Source: Paracoccaceae bacterium (lineage in GTDB: Bacteria > Pseudomonadota > Alphaproteobacteria > Rhodobacterales > Rhodobacteraceae). Taken from it: DNA of 5,950 nucleotides. Under the pieces are notes generated by a model. The model was given only the letters and a program-made list of their open reading frames with translations, did no database searches and was not told where the DNA came from. The translations under genes and the position numbers were made by a program. Each line of letters begins with the position of its first letter. Within the stretch, counting starts at the first letter, position 1. Positions 1 through 5,950 of the stretch are shown here, in pieces. The DNA lies in contig NYTF01000078.1 in NCBI GenBank assembly GCA_002683355.1, positions 2,253 to 8,202 of the forward strand. The letters run 5' to 3'.

Positions 1-303
1 GCGTATCCAGAACTATTCATGGCAGTAGCTAATGGTACAGCCGACGTAGTTGCTGGTCCTTTACCAACTCTTGCTGTAGCGTCAAAGAAATCTGAAGGAA
101 CCTTTGAGCTAGTAGGCCCAATCAGAGACCCAAGTTATATGGGTTGGGTAACCCGTCCAGAAGATACTGACTTACGAGATTACCTAAGCTCTATTATACT
201 TGAGATGCGGGACAATGGTAAGCTTTACGAGAGTCAAGACAAATGGTTTGGATTCAAGATGCCTATACCAAGCGAAGGTTATTTGCCCGAAGGCGCTCTT
301 TAA
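1..303 (+). CDS. Amino acid ABC transporter substrate-binding protein, C-terminal part (5' end outside window)
   Basis: This is the last 100 codons of a family-3 extracellular solute-binding protein, the periplasmic receptor of a polar amino acid ABC importer. The frame is open from base 1, so the ATG at 19 is an internal Met and not the start; the signal peptide and first lobe lie upstream. The fragment shows the usual C-terminal pattern of the family: an alternating segment 'GTADVVAGPLPTLAVA', then 'FELVGPIRDPSYMGWVTRP' (the return into lobe 1, where the family usually has G-I-A-V-R), then 'DTDLRDYLSSIILEMRDNG' and the terminal 'KWFGF' motif. A short tail, 'PIPSEGYLPEGAL', follows. The two permeases and the ATPase downstream support the role. 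The ligand cannot be predicted because the main binding residues are missing. Identity as a family-3 binding protein is fairly secure; specificity is unknown. Confidence 0.88.
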   Translation, partial: AYPELFMAVANGTADVVAGPLPTLAVASKKSEGTFELVGPIRDPSYMGWVTRPEDTDLRDYLSSIILEMRDNGKLYESQDKWFGFKMPIPSEGYLPEGAL

Positions 304-320
304 TAAATAGATTATAAAAA

Positions 321-353
321 TGTTATTGCTGGAAAAATTTTCTGGCAATAACA
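321..353 (+). promoter_or_regulatory. Intercistronic stem-loop between binding protein and permease genes
   Basis: TGTTATTGC (321-329) is perfectly complementary to GCAATAACA (345-353). The stem can extend inward through two G-U wobbles (330/344, 331/343) and three more pairs (332/342, 333/341, 334/340), leaving a 5-base loop at 335-339. On the + strand it is followed by CAAATCC and not by a U-run, so it does not look like a complete intrinsic terminator. A run of T's (TTTTTATAAT) flanks it only when read on the minus strand, where there is no gene to terminate. Stem-loops at this position in ABC importer operons, such as malE-malF, are known to protect the upstream mRNA and let the binding protein be made in excess over the membrane parts. 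That role here is inferred. Confidence 0.7.
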
Positions 354-365
354 AATCCGTGGAAT

Positions 366-371
366 AAAGGA
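366..371 (+). promoter_or_regulatory. Ribosome binding site supporting a GTG start
   Basis: AAAGGA lies 7 bases before the GTG at 379. It fixes that GTG as the start of the first permease; no in-frame ATG with a comparable site is present upstream (the ATG at 320 is out of frame). Confidence 0.7.
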
Positions 372-378
372 AAACTAG

Positions 379-1041
379 GTGAAGTTCGATCTAAGCTATA
401 CGATTGATGCGCTTCCACGGCTGTTGGAAGGTGCAACAGTAACCGTTCAAGTAGCCTTACTGGCTTTTGCATTTAGTATTACGCTTGGAACTATTATAGT
501 TTTAACTCGGACTACCTTAAATTGGAGAATTCTTAATGGCATAATAGCTATATATATAAGCTTTATCCGCGGAACTCCCTTGATGATCCAAATTTTCTTA
601 GTTTATTACGTGCTTCCGGTTACTGGATTAAATCTAGGGGCTTTTAATTCAGGAATACTCGCAATAACGCTGAATAGTGCAGCGTTTGTAAGCGAAATAC
701 TAAGAGGCGGCTTAACATCAGTTCCCAAAGGCCAATTTGAAGCCGCAAAATCCTTAGGAGTATCCGGCTTTGCCTTGTGGGGGAGAATTATATTACCTCA
801 AACATTTATTGCTTCAATCCCACCGTTGGTTAATGAATTCACTCAAGTTTTGAAAGCTACTGCTCTGCTCTCTATTATTACTGTTGTAGAGTTACTCAGG
901 GTTTCACAGCAAATTTACAGTAGCAATTATCATCCTGTCGAAATTCTATCAGGGGCTTTTATTATTTATTTTCTACTTTGTTTTTTTGTTAGCCGTGGCT
1001 CAGTGCTGTTAGAGAATTACTGGCGAGTAAGGCGTGCTTAA
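379..1041 (+). CDS. Amino acid ABC transporter permease (HisM/HisQ type), first subunit
   Basis: A 220-residue inner-membrane permease of the polar amino acid family (usual length about 215-240). It should pair with the next gene product to form the translocation pore. Hydrophobic segments are visible at about 18-43, 52-80, 88-105, 135-150 and 188-207, fitting the roughly five-helix fold. 'RGTPLMIQIF' (64-73) matches the conserved R-x-TP-x-x-x-Q motif. The EAA loop that docks on the ATPase is intact: 'EAAKSLGVSG' at 121-130, followed by 'IILPQ' at 137-141. The start is GTG with AAAGGA 7 bases upstream. The gene follows the binding protein after a 75-bp gap with a stem-loop, and its TAA stop overlaps the ribosome binding site of the next permease (9-bp gap), suggesting translational coupling. 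The family call is confident; the transported compound is unknown. Confidence 0.93.
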   Translation: MKFDLSYTIDALPRLLEGATVTVQVALLAFAFSITLGTIIVLTRTTLNWRILNGIIAIYISFIRGTPLMIQIFLVYYVLPVTGLNLGAFNSGILAITLNSAAFVSEILRGGLTSVPKGQFEAAKSLGVSGFALWGRIILPQTFIASIPPLVNEFTQVLKATALLSIITVVELLRVSQQIYSSNYHPVEILSGAFIIYFLLCFFVSRGSVLLENYWRVRRA

Positions 1042-1050
1042 GGATATTAA

Positions 1051-1758
1051 ATGACTATAGATTTCTCTATATTTGTAGAATACGGGCCCCGCCTTTTGAT
1101 GGGCTTCTGGCTAACAATAAAAATTGTTATTGCAGCAATTATTTTAGGAATGCCTTGGGGGCTGGTACTTGCGCTTGGACGCAGATCTCGCTTCTTAATT
1201 CCTCGACTCGCAGCAACAAGCTTTGTTGAAATATTTCGAAACACACCCTTCATTATTCAAGTATTTCTATTTTACTATGTACTACCTTTTTATGGAATCC
1301 GATTTCCAGCAGAATATGTTGGAACATTAGCTTTAGCAGCGTTTGGTAGTGCATATTTTTCAGAAATAATTCGAGGTGGCATTGATGCTGTTTCAAAAGG
1401 TCAGCTTGAAAGCGCAAGAGCTATAGGAATGTCTGATTGGCAAGCTATGAAAAACATTGTGTTACCACAAACTTTATCAATAATTCTTCCACCGCTGACT
1501 AACCAAACACTGTCATTGATTAAAGAATCTGCGATACTATCCACAATTACAGTTCATGAATTAACAATGAGTGGGATGCGGGTTCAGGGTGAAATATTTA
1601 GACCCTTTGAAGTATTTATCATGGTTGCTTTGTTATACTGGGGATTAAATGAGACTATAGCAATTCTAATGCGTAAACTTGAAAAATGGTCAAAAAAGGG
1701 ACGTATATCGAACCAAGACAGTGCTGAAACTCTCAGGAAAGAGGGTGCAGAACGATGA
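1051..1758 (+). CDS. Amino acid ABC transporter permease, second subunit
   Basis: A 235-residue permease paralogous to the gene before it. The two align along their length, sharing an N-terminal 'GPRLLMGFWLTIKI'-like opening, 'FRNTPFIIQVFLFYYVLP' (62-79), and the 'SEIIRGGIDAVSKGQLESAR' stretch (104-123) that enters the EAA loop. The loop reads E120-S-A-R-A-I-G with 'IVLPQ' at 136-140, so the second EAA position is Ser, a tolerated change. 'LIKESAILSTIT' (156-167) is another family hallmark. After the last helix there is a charged, hydrophilic tail of about 25 residues (211-235) that the first permease lacks. The ribosome binding site AAGGA lies just 5' of the ATG with a 6-7 base spacing and overlaps the preceding stop codon. 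The TGA stop overlaps the ATPase start in an ATGA arrangement. Two different permeases imply a heterodimeric channel. Confidence 0.93.
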   Translation: MTIDFSIFVEYGPRLLMGFWLTIKIVIAAIILGMPWGLVLALGRRSRFLIPRLAATSFVEIFRNTPFIIQVFLFYYVLPFYGIRFPAEYVGTLALAAFGSAYFSEIIRGGIDAVSKGQLESARAIGMSDWQAMKNIVLPQTLSIILPPLTNQTLSLIKESAILSTITVHELTMSGMRVQGEIFRPFEVFIMVALLYWGLNETIAILMRKLEKWSKKGRISNQDSAETLRKEGAER

Positions 1759-2555
1759 CCAGAGATAATATGGAGAATGATGTTTTTCTCAACCTAAAAA
1801 ATATTACTACTACTTTTGGCTCGATTACTGCTTTGGATAATATCAGTTTCAAAATCAAAAAAGGGGAAGTAGTATGCTTAATTGGACCAAGCGGCTGTGG
1901 TAAGAGCACCCTTTTGAGGACTGCTAATTGGCTAACACCACCAGATAAGGGTTCAGTAACTTTAGATGGTTTTTCAATTGGCTCAAAAAGATCAAAGAAT
2001 ATGAGCCGAAAAGAAATGACCGCCCTAAATGGAGTGCGGGCCAGAATGGGCATGGTCTTTCAACAGTTTAATGTTTGGCCTCACTTAAATGCTCTTGAAA
2101 ATGTGGTAAGAGCTCAACTAGTGGTAGCTAAAAGATCACGTAAGGAAGCTGAGGATAAAGCAACAAGAATGCTTCATGATGTTGGTTTAGAAGACAAAAT
2201 TTATGACTGGCCTGATAATTTGTCTGGAGGTCAAATGCAACGACTAGCAATAGCTAGAGCTCTAGCGATGGACCCAGTTTTAATGTTATTTGATGAACCT
2301 ACTTCTGCGTTAGATCCAGAATTAGTCTCTGAAGTTTTAAATGTGTTAAGACGTCTGGCTGACGATGGTATGACGATGATTATAGTGACGCATGAACTAG
2401 GGTTTGCTTCTCAAGTTGCAGATAGGGTGGCCTTTATGGAAAATGGAAAAATTATAGAAGAAGGCCCACCAAACGAGATACTGAAAACACCTAAAACTCA
2501 AAGATTACGTCTTTTTTTAGATAAACTTAATATCACCGCTTTTACCAACCAATAA
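1755..2555 (+). CDS. Amino acid ABC transporter ATP-binding protein (GlnQ/HisP type)
   Basis: A 266-residue cytoplasmic ATPase that powers the importer. All nucleotide-binding motifs are present: A-loop aromatic F21, Walker A 'GPSGCGKST' (44-52), Q-loop 'VFQQFNVWPH' (101-110), signature 'LSGGQMQR' (156-163), Walker B 'LMLFDEPTSALD' (176-187) with catalytic E181 and the D-loop, and the switch H213 in 'VTHEL'. The 'FNVWPHLNALENV' stretch following the Q-loop is typical of the polar amino acid ATPases. A roughly 20-residue insertion, 'SIGSKRSKNMSRKEMTALNG' (74-93), lies before the Q-loop, where this family often has a variable segment. The ATG overlaps the preceding TGA by 4 bases; the ATG at residue 6 (1770) is a possible alternative start, but the overlapping one has a GAGGG upstream at 1741-1745. 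The protein should be active as a dimer with the two permeases. Confidence 0.95.
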   Translation: MTRDNMENDVFLNLKNITTTFGSITALDNISFKIKKGEVVCLIGPSGCGKSTLLRTANWLTPPDKGSVTLDGFSIGSKRSKNMSRKEMTALNGVRARMGMVFQQFNVWPHLNALENVVRAQLVVAKRSRKEAEDKATRMLHDVGLEDKIYDWPDNLSGGQMQRLAIARALAMDPVLMLFDEPTSALDPELVSEVLNVLRRLADDGMTMIIVTHELGFASQVADRVAFMENGKIIEEGPPNEILKTPKTQRLRLFLDKLNITAFTNQ

Positions 2556-2582
2556 ATCGCTTAATTAAATAAGGAAAATACT

Positions 2583-3569
2583 ATGGTTACTTCGCTTACT
2601 GTCGCTCCTATGAGATCAGGTTTGCATTATTACTTGGAACAGCAATTTAATAGTTTTCATAATTTCCCAATCGAAACTGACCTAGACAATTTAAACGCAG
2701 ATGTTGCAATTCTAGGAATTCCATTCGGGGACCCTTACTCTATGGGAGAAGCTAGCAATGATCAGGCATTTGCTCCTACACACATCCGTCGACATTGCGG
2801 TAGAGCGCTACGCGGTCTTGATAGATATGATTTTGATATTGGCGGAACTCTTCTCGATGGCAGAGATATAAAAGTTGTCGATTGTGGAGATGTTATCGGA
2901 GTAGCCAAGGATGTTGCAGGTAATCATGCTCGTTCAGAAGCAGCGGTTAAAAAAATATTAGCAGCAGGCGCATTACCGATTATTTTGGGAGGTGATCACG
3001 CTATTCCGATACCTGTTTTTCGAGCTTATGAAGGCCGTGGGCCAATCACCTTAATTCAAGTTGATGCACATATTGATTGGCGAGATATTTTTCATGGTGT
3101 TAGAGATGGGCTGTCAAGCGTAATTAGACGAGCATCTGAAATGGATCACATCAATGAAATATATCAAATTGGATTAAGAGCCGCCGGTAGCGGAAGGCCC
3201 GAAGAAGTGGATGCGGCTCTAAAATATGGAGCACATCTTATTCCTGATATTGAACTTCAAGAGATTGGTATGAAATCTGTTTTGGACCGAATTCCAGACG
3301 GCGGTCAGTATTATTTGACGATCGATGCAGATGGTGTCGATCCTACTATTATGCCAGCCGTCGCTGGTCCAGCTCCCGGTGGCGTAAATTATCCTCAAAT
3401 GCGAACTCTAATACAAGGTCTCGTAAATAAAGGTAAGGTTGTAGGTATGGATGTAGTCGAAATAACTCCTAGTCGCGACCTTAATGGGATTACTGCTGTT
3501 ACTGCTGGTCGATTTATTTGTAATTTAATTGGGACTGCTGTTAGAGCTGGATATTTTGAGAATAAATAA
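2583..3569 (+). CDS. Ureohydrolase (arginase/agmatinase) family enzyme, substrate uncertain
   Basis: A 328-residue binuclear-manganese ureohydrolase; this family hydrolyses guanidino groups to release urea (agmatinase, arginase, guanidinobutyrase, guanidine hydrolase) or formamide (formiminoglutamase). All six expected metal ligands are visible: H139 in 'GGDHA' (136-140), D161, H163 and D165 in 'DAHID' (161-165), and D248 and D250 in 'TIDADGVDP' (246-254). H171 is placed like the catalytic histidine of agmatinase, and E293 in 'VVEITP' like the guanidinium-binding Glu. Instead of the classical 'APGTGTP-x-GG' loop it has 'MPAVAGPAPGG' (257-267), a subgroup often labelled simply agmatinase. The length is about 20 residues above typical agmatinase, partly from an N-terminal extension. 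AAGGA at 2571-2575, 7 bases before the ATG, supports the start. It follows the ATPase after 27 bp, so it is probably co-transcribed with the importer. The fold and mechanism class are secure; the substrate is not. Confidence 0.9.
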   Translation: MVTSLTVAPMRSGLHYYLEQQFNSFHNFPIETDLDNLNADVAILGIPFGDPYSMGEASNDQAFAPTHIRRHCGRALRGLDRYDFDIGGTLLDGRDIKVVDCGDVIGVAKDVAGNHARSEAAVKKILAAGALPIILGGDHAIPIPVFRAYEGRGPITLIQVDAHIDWRDIFHGVRDGLSSVIRRASEMDHINEIYQIGLRAAGSGRPEEVDAALKYGAHLIPDIELQEIGMKSVLDRIPDGGQYYLTIDADGVDPTIMPAVAGPAPGGVNYPQMRTLIQGLVNKGKVVGMDVVEITPSRDLNGITAVTAGRFICNLIGTAVRAGYFENK

Positions 3570-3643
3570 ATGCTTTTACACAGCTATATGGTTGATGAAG
3601 TTAAATTGTGTATTAACCAGTATTATGAATATTAGGTTTACTT
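3570..3643 (+). promoter_or_regulatory. Intergenic gap with two competing weak stem-loops
   Basis: This 74-bp spacer is the longest gap after the importer genes apart from the one at 304-378. GGTTGAT (3590-3596) can pair with ATTAACC (3612-3618), with one G-U pair and a 15-base loop. TACACA (3577-3582) can pair with TGTGTA (3607-3612), using part of the same region, so the two are not fully compatible. No U-run follows either stem. A TATTAT (3621-3626) resembles a -10 box but has no convincing -35 at the right distance. TTAGGT (3632-3637) is a plausible, weak ribosome binding site for the next gene. A regulatory role is only a possibility. Confidence 0.25.
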
Positions 3644-5008
3644 ATGTCAAAAAATAACGTGATCAACCGCTTAGCTAATAGTTTACAAAAAGTTAATAAA
3701 AATTCAATCCCAGCGAATGTGATAGAAATTGGGAAAAATTGTATAATCGATACTGTTGGAGTAACAATAGCAGGTTCGGTGACACCATCTGCAAAGAAAA
3801 TCTATTTCTCTGCCAATGAAACTTATAAGGATGGTAATTGTACGATCTTGGGAAGTGATAAAACTCTTAATGCTGCAGGAGCCGCGTTAACAAACGGAGC
3901 AGCAGCTCATGCACTGGATTTTGATGATAATTGCTATGCGGGAATAGTTCATGGTTCAGCTGTAGTTTTACCTACTGTTTTAGCATTAGCACAGGAAAAT
4001 TCCTTAAATGGTCAAAAGTTGTTAATTAGTTTTATAGCAGGCCTTGAAATACAGTTTGGGATCGCAAAAGCATTTTCCAATGGCATATATGATCGAGGTT
4101 GGTGGACGACTTCTATATTAGGGGTTCTCGGAAGTGCAGCCAGCGCCTCAAAATTATTGGATCTTGATACTCAGGCTACATCAAATGCATTAGCATTAGC
4201 AGCAGTGGGAGCAGGTGCAACTCGTGCAGTTCGAGGGACACATGCAAAACATTTTTATTGTGGGCTGGCAGCTGAGCGTGGGATTATAGCGGCAAAGTTA
4301 GCAAAAAATGGTGCTATTGGGCCTTTGAATGCATTTGAAGACGTCAACGGACTAACCAGGGTTCTCAACGACAGTAAGTTTGATCCAGCCAAAATTGATA
4401 ACATTGGAAAAGATTTTAGTATTATAGAGCCTGGTGTTGATATCAAAAAGTATCCCGTCTGTTATGCCAGCCACGCAGCAATAGACGGAGTAAAAAGCAT
4501 CTTAGAAGGTAATAATCTAAATTCGACTATGATTAAAAAAGTAATCTGCACTGTCCCTCCTGTAGTAGGATCAAATTTAACTTTTTCTCATCCAAAAAAT
4601 ATTTCAGAAGCACAGTTTAGTCTGGAATTCGCTGTAGCAACTATAATTAAAGATGGTTCACTCAATTTATCTCATTTAACAGACAAGTTTATAAATTCTG
4701 CTAGTTTAAAATTTATTCAAAAAAAGATTGTTATGAACGTTGATAGTCTGCCATTAGAACAGTCAAATAACAAGAATATTTGTCCAGAATGGGCAGATAT
4801 AGAAATCATAATGAACGATGGTATTGTTTATAAAACTTTTGTAAACTCACCGATCGGCTCTTCAAAGAGAACACTACCCGAAGGGTTACTTTATAAAAAA
4901 TTTTATGACTGCGTGACGTATGCTGAGACAGGCAAGAGTGTGGAAAAACTTTACGAGAATTTGAGAAATATTGAGTTGGCTCATAACTTAAAGTCTATAT
5001 TCAGTTAA
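3644..5008 (+). CDS. MmgE/PrpD family protein (dehydratase, epimerase or decarboxylase fold)
   Basis: A 454-residue member of the MmgE/PrpD family (usual length about 450-480), which includes 2-methylcitrate dehydratase, cis-aconitate decarboxylase and iminodisuccinate epimerase; all act on small di- or tricarboxylic acids in the cytoplasm. Family blocks appear in order: the N-terminal 'CIIDTVGVTIAGS' (33-45), 'HALDFDDNCYAGIVHGS' (89-105), 'GVLGSAASASKLLDLD' (160-175), 'RGTHAKHFYCGLAAERG' (197-213), and 'IKKYPVCYASHAAIDG' (267-282), after which the smaller lid-like domain begins. D92, H103, K202 and K268 fall where human cis-aconitate decarboxylase has active-site residues. Where that enzyme has histidines, this protein seems to have W154 ('GWWTT') and C273, so the chemistry may differ. 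The alignment is from memory. The gene follows the ureohydrolase on the same strand after 74 bp and is likely in the same pathway, but its substrate is unknown. Confidence 0.9.
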   Translation: MSKNNVINRLANSLQKVNKNSIPANVIEIGKNCIIDTVGVTIAGSVTPSAKKIYFSANETYKDGNCTILGSDKTLNAAGAALTNGAAAHALDFDDNCYAGIVHGSAVVLPTVLALAQENSLNGQKLLISFIAGLEIQFGIAKAFSNGIYDRGWWTTSILGVLGSAASASKLLDLDTQATSNALALAAVGAGATRAVRGTHAKHFYCGLAAERGIIAAKLAKNGAIGPLNAFEDVNGLTRVLNDSKFDPAKIDNIGKDFSIIEPGVDIKKYPVCYASHAAIDGVKSILEGNNLNSTMIKKVICTVPPVVGSNLTFSHPKNISEAQFSLEFAVATIIKDGSLNLSHLTDKFINSASLKFIQKKIVMNVDSLPLEQSNNKNICPEWADIEIIMNDGIVYKTFVNSPIGSSKRTLPEGLLYKKFYDCVTYAETGKSVEKLYENLRNIELAHNLKSIFS

Positions 5009-5015
5009 ATTAAAT

Positions 5016-5950
5016 CTATAACTCCCAAAAATTTTTAAGTTTTAATTTTCCAATAACAGCTTTCATATTTTTTGCATGAGTAAGTAGTAACTCGTCTTCA
5101 CCGGACCTACCAATCAGTTGAATACTGTAAGGTAAATTATCCTGGTTCACCCCAGTAGGAAGGCATATAACTGGTAAGCCGGTATAGGTCCATATTGATG
5201 CCATTTTAAAGTCTCCAGTGTATTCAAGACCTCGGGGAGCTACCGTCGGTGCAGTTGGTGCTAACCATAAATCAATATCGTTATCTACCATAAATTTATT
5301 AAGCCAACGGCTGTATGCATGCGCTTTTGATCTAAGTTGATAAAGTCTTTCACTTTTTATTTTTTTACCAGCCTCTATACTTCTACGAGATAGCGGCTGA
5401 TAATAATCCTTGTAATGTTTAAACCAATTTGCGTGCACTTCATAAAGTTCTGCGTGAATCAACTCATCTAGTTCATCATTGTAGGTGAAAATATCGTCAA
5501 CCAAATGAAAATTTTCCACTGTATATGAGGTTGAATTAATTTTCTTCAAGAAATCGGAAAATTGTGAATTTATCTCAGAATCTGCTAATTCCATATAAGA
5601 TCCTGTGGGAACTGCTATCTTAAAACCACCTTTTTTCTGAAAACGCTCTTGGGACCAGCCTTTAGTGATTACTTTTATCGTTTCTTCTAAAATATCAATC
5701 TCTGAAGCTAAAACTCCCAAATGATCCATGGATCTAGAAAAAGGGATGATACCGTCAGTTGGAATACGATTGAAAGTGGGTTTGTAACCAACAACCCCAC
5801 AAAATCCTGCGGGTCTTATTACTGATCCGCTAGTCTGTGTTCCAATGGCTATATCGCAAAATCCTGCCGCTACCGCAGCAGCAGAGCCGCTAGAAGAGCC
5901 TCCAGGTGAATGCGCCAAGTTCCTCGGGTTTCGTGTCAATCCAGGATCAG
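5016..5950 (-). CDS. Amidase-signature family hydrolase, C-terminal part (5' end outside window)
   Basis: A serine hydrolase of the amidase signature family (GatA-like fold), which hydrolyses carboxamides to acid plus ammonia or amine. Reading leftward from the right edge the frame is open through 'DPGLTRNPRNLAHSPGGSSS', so the gene continues outside the window; the TTG at 5939 is a normal Leu codon and not a start. About 311 codons are present of a usual 450-500. The cis-Ser of 'PGGSSSGS' is encoded at 5895-5897, and the nucleophilic Ser of 'GTQTSGSVIRPAGFCG' at 5823-5825, 24 residues later as the family requires. The catalytic Lys should lie upstream of the fragment. 'GVVGYKPT' and the C-terminal 'GLPVICLPTGV' are further family features. 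The Q-T-S-G-S form is a variant of the commoner D-T-G-G-S. The gene converges on the MmgE/PrpD gene with only 7 bp between stops, and its own promoter must lie beyond the window. The substrate is unknown. Confidence 0.92.
   Translation of the reverse strand, partial: DPGLTRNPRNLAHSPGGSSSGSAAAVAAGFCDIAIGTQTSGSVIRPAGFCGVVGYKPTFNRIPTDGIIPFSRSMDHLGVLASEIDILEETIKVITKGWSQERFQKKGGFKIAVPTGSYMELADSEINSQFSDFLKKINSTSYTVENFHLVDDIFTYNDELDELIHAELYEVHANWFKHYKDYYQPLSRRSIEAGKKIKSERLYQLRSKAHAYSRWLNKFMVDNDIDLWLAPTAPTVAPRGLEYTGDFKMASIWTYTGLPVICLPTGVNQDNLPYSIQLIGRSGEDELLLTHAKNMKAVIGKLKLKNFWEL

Noticed and set aside
321..353. The stem-loop as a Rho-independent terminator of the binding-protein gene
   Set aside because: No U-run follows on the coding strand and the rest of the importer lies downstream; a full terminator would cut it off.
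1047..1253. Minus-strand open frame of 68 codons
   Set aside because: It lies fully inside the second permease gene, whose motifs are clear, and its product resembles no family I recognise; it is a shadow frame.
1733..2053. Minus-strand open frame of 106 codons
   Set aside because: It is antisense to the ATPase gene over the Walker A region and has no recognisable domain.
4255..4446. Minus-strand open frame of 63 codons
   Set aside because: It is antisense to the conserved part of the MmgE/PrpD gene and has no supporting motif.
4985..5041. Inverted repeat AACTTAAA / TTTAAGTT around the convergent stops, as a possible bidirectional terminator
   Set aside because: The arms are 8 bp, AT-rich and 41 bp apart, inside the coding ends; this is weak and likely by chance.
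5937..5939. TTG as start codon of the amidase
   Set aside because: The frame stays open to the window edge with family-like residues (D-P-G-L-T-R-N-P) before the PGGSSSGS motif, and the catalytic Lys region must lie further upstream.

Overview
This window looks like part of a bacterial catabolic and uptake locus. The DNA is AT-rich: hand counts of a few lines give GC from about 30 to 50%, probably in the high 30s overall. Genes are tightly packed, use standard bacterial starts (ATG and one GTG), and have AAGGA-type ribosome binding sites. The protein families and their AT-rich coding are compatible with a streamlined proteobacterium, such as a marine alphaproteobacterium. That placement is an inference from general resemblance, not a demonstrated assignment.

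Layout. Positions 1-303 hold the C-terminal 100 codons of a family-3 (polar amino acid type) solute-binding protein that begins outside the window. A 75-bp gap with a strong stem-loop (321-353) follows. Then come two inner-membrane permeases (379-1041 and 1051-1758) and an ATPase (1755-2555), which complete a PAAT/HAAT-type amino acid ABC importer. On the same strand follow a ureohydrolase-family (arginase/agmatinase-like) enzyme (2583-3569) and an MmgE/PrpD-family protein (3644-5008). An amidase-signature hydrolase runs in the opposite direction, converging on the PrpD-like gene with only 7 bp between the stop codons, and leaves the window at the right edge.

How the parts may work together (inference). 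The importer would bring in a small polar nitrogen compound. The ureohydrolase would remove urea from a guanidino group or cleave a related C-N bond. The amidase would release ammonia or split an amide. The MmgE/PrpD protein would act on a resulting carboxylic acid by dehydration, epimerisation or decarboxylation. None of the substrates can be read from the sequence. The ureohydrolase has all metal ligands but a substrate loop unlike classical agmatinase, and the PrpD-like protein appears to lack some histidines used by characterised relatives, so routine names such as 'agmatinase' and '2-methylcitrate dehydratase' should be treated with caution. No regulator, RNA gene, mobile element, CRISPR array or frameshift is visible.
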